From positions 1-12,356 of the forward strand of contig JAMCQY010000065.1 of assembly GCA_023381945.1 (NCBI GenBank): a stretch of DNA of 12,356 bases, given 5' to 3'. How positions within the stretch are numbered: the stretch's first letter is position 1; each line of letters begins with the position of its first letter. The translations under genes were made by a program, and so were the position numbers. The notes under the pieces were generated by a model. The model ran no database searches and had not been told where the DNA came from. It saw only the letters and a list, made by a program, of their open reading frames with translations. This document shows positions 12,241 through 12,356 of this stretch, piece by piece. Source of the DNA: Deltaproteobacteria bacterium (GTDB taxonomy: Bacteria > Desulfobacterota > Desulfobaccia > Desulfobaccales > 0-14-0-80-60-11).

Positions 12241-12332
12241 AAATTCCCCCTATCCCCCCTTTTTCAAAGGGGGGAACTCAGTGGAATTCCTTTAAAAGTC
12301 CCCCTTTGAAAAAGGGGGATTTAGGGGGATTT
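12241..12332. repeat. Second large inverted repeat (MITE-like), arms in reverse arrangement
   Basis: Arms at about 12241-12278 and 12296-12332 are near-perfect inverted copies around a ~17-base centre. The monomer is the same type as at 2722-2818 (AAATCCCCC, TAAATCCCCC, a TTT-AAA dyad core, GGGGGACTT). Here the AATCCCCC ends face outward and the GACTT ends face inward, opposite to the first element. The core is TTTTTCAAA here and TTTAGAAAA there. It encodes no protein. Confidence 0.75.
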
Positions 12333-12356
12333 GAAAAGCCAGCCACCAGAAGAAAC

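Overview
The window is a chromosomal segment from a GC-rich, most likely anaerobic bacterium. It is dominated by a cluster for the anaerobic (early cobalt insertion) branch of adenosylcobalamin biosynthesis. CbiD and CbiG are both present and both belong to the cobalt-first route. The fused CbiET, the gene order and the style of the repeats between genes fit a sulfate-reducing or syntrophic Desulfobacterota (Deltaproteobacteria) lineage. That placement is inference, because the window contains no rRNA or other phylogenetic marker.

Layout. Positions 1-132 hold the start of an unidentified minus-strand gene that runs off the left edge. From 179 to 9519 the plus strand carries cbiD, cbiET, cbiF, cbiG, cbiH, a small exported protein that may be frameshifted, cbiP, cobD (threonine-phosphate decarboxylase type) and cbiB. 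cobO (corrinoid adenosyltransferase, 9581-10117) is convergent to them, and behind it on the same strand lies a small zinc-ribbon protein (10209-10412). The right part holds an unidentified 69-residue ORF (10571-10780), a minus-strand four-helix membrane protein resembling the 'transporter suffix' domain (10884-11387), and a plus-strand exported protein (11660-12106) with a recognisable promoter and hairpins after its stop.

How the genes work together. CbiH, CbiF, CbiG, CbiD, CbiE and CbiT carry out the C17 methylation and ring contraction, C11 methylation, lactone opening with loss of the two-carbon fragment, C1 methylation, C5 methylation, and C15 methylation with decarboxylation. CobO adenosylates the corrin, CbiP amidates four side chains, CobD makes the aminopropanol-phosphate donor and CbiB attaches it. 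CbiK/CbiX, CbiL, CbiJ, CbiC, CbiA, CobU, CobS and CobT are not in the window and must be encoded elsewhere if the pathway is complete. No cobalamin riboswitch is visible in front of cbiD.

The gene content is ordinary. The unusual material is between genes. Six short arrays with a 7-base period but different unit sequences sit at gene boundaries, several of them directly in front of start codons. Two arrays with an 8-base period end in the same TGAGATC, and one of them encodes the C-terminus of CbiD. Two large inverted repeats are built from one ~37-base monomer joined in opposite ways. Short GC-rich hairpins make up a further group. I found no tRNA, rRNA, CRISPR array or transposase gene, and no evidence for a wholly new biological system.
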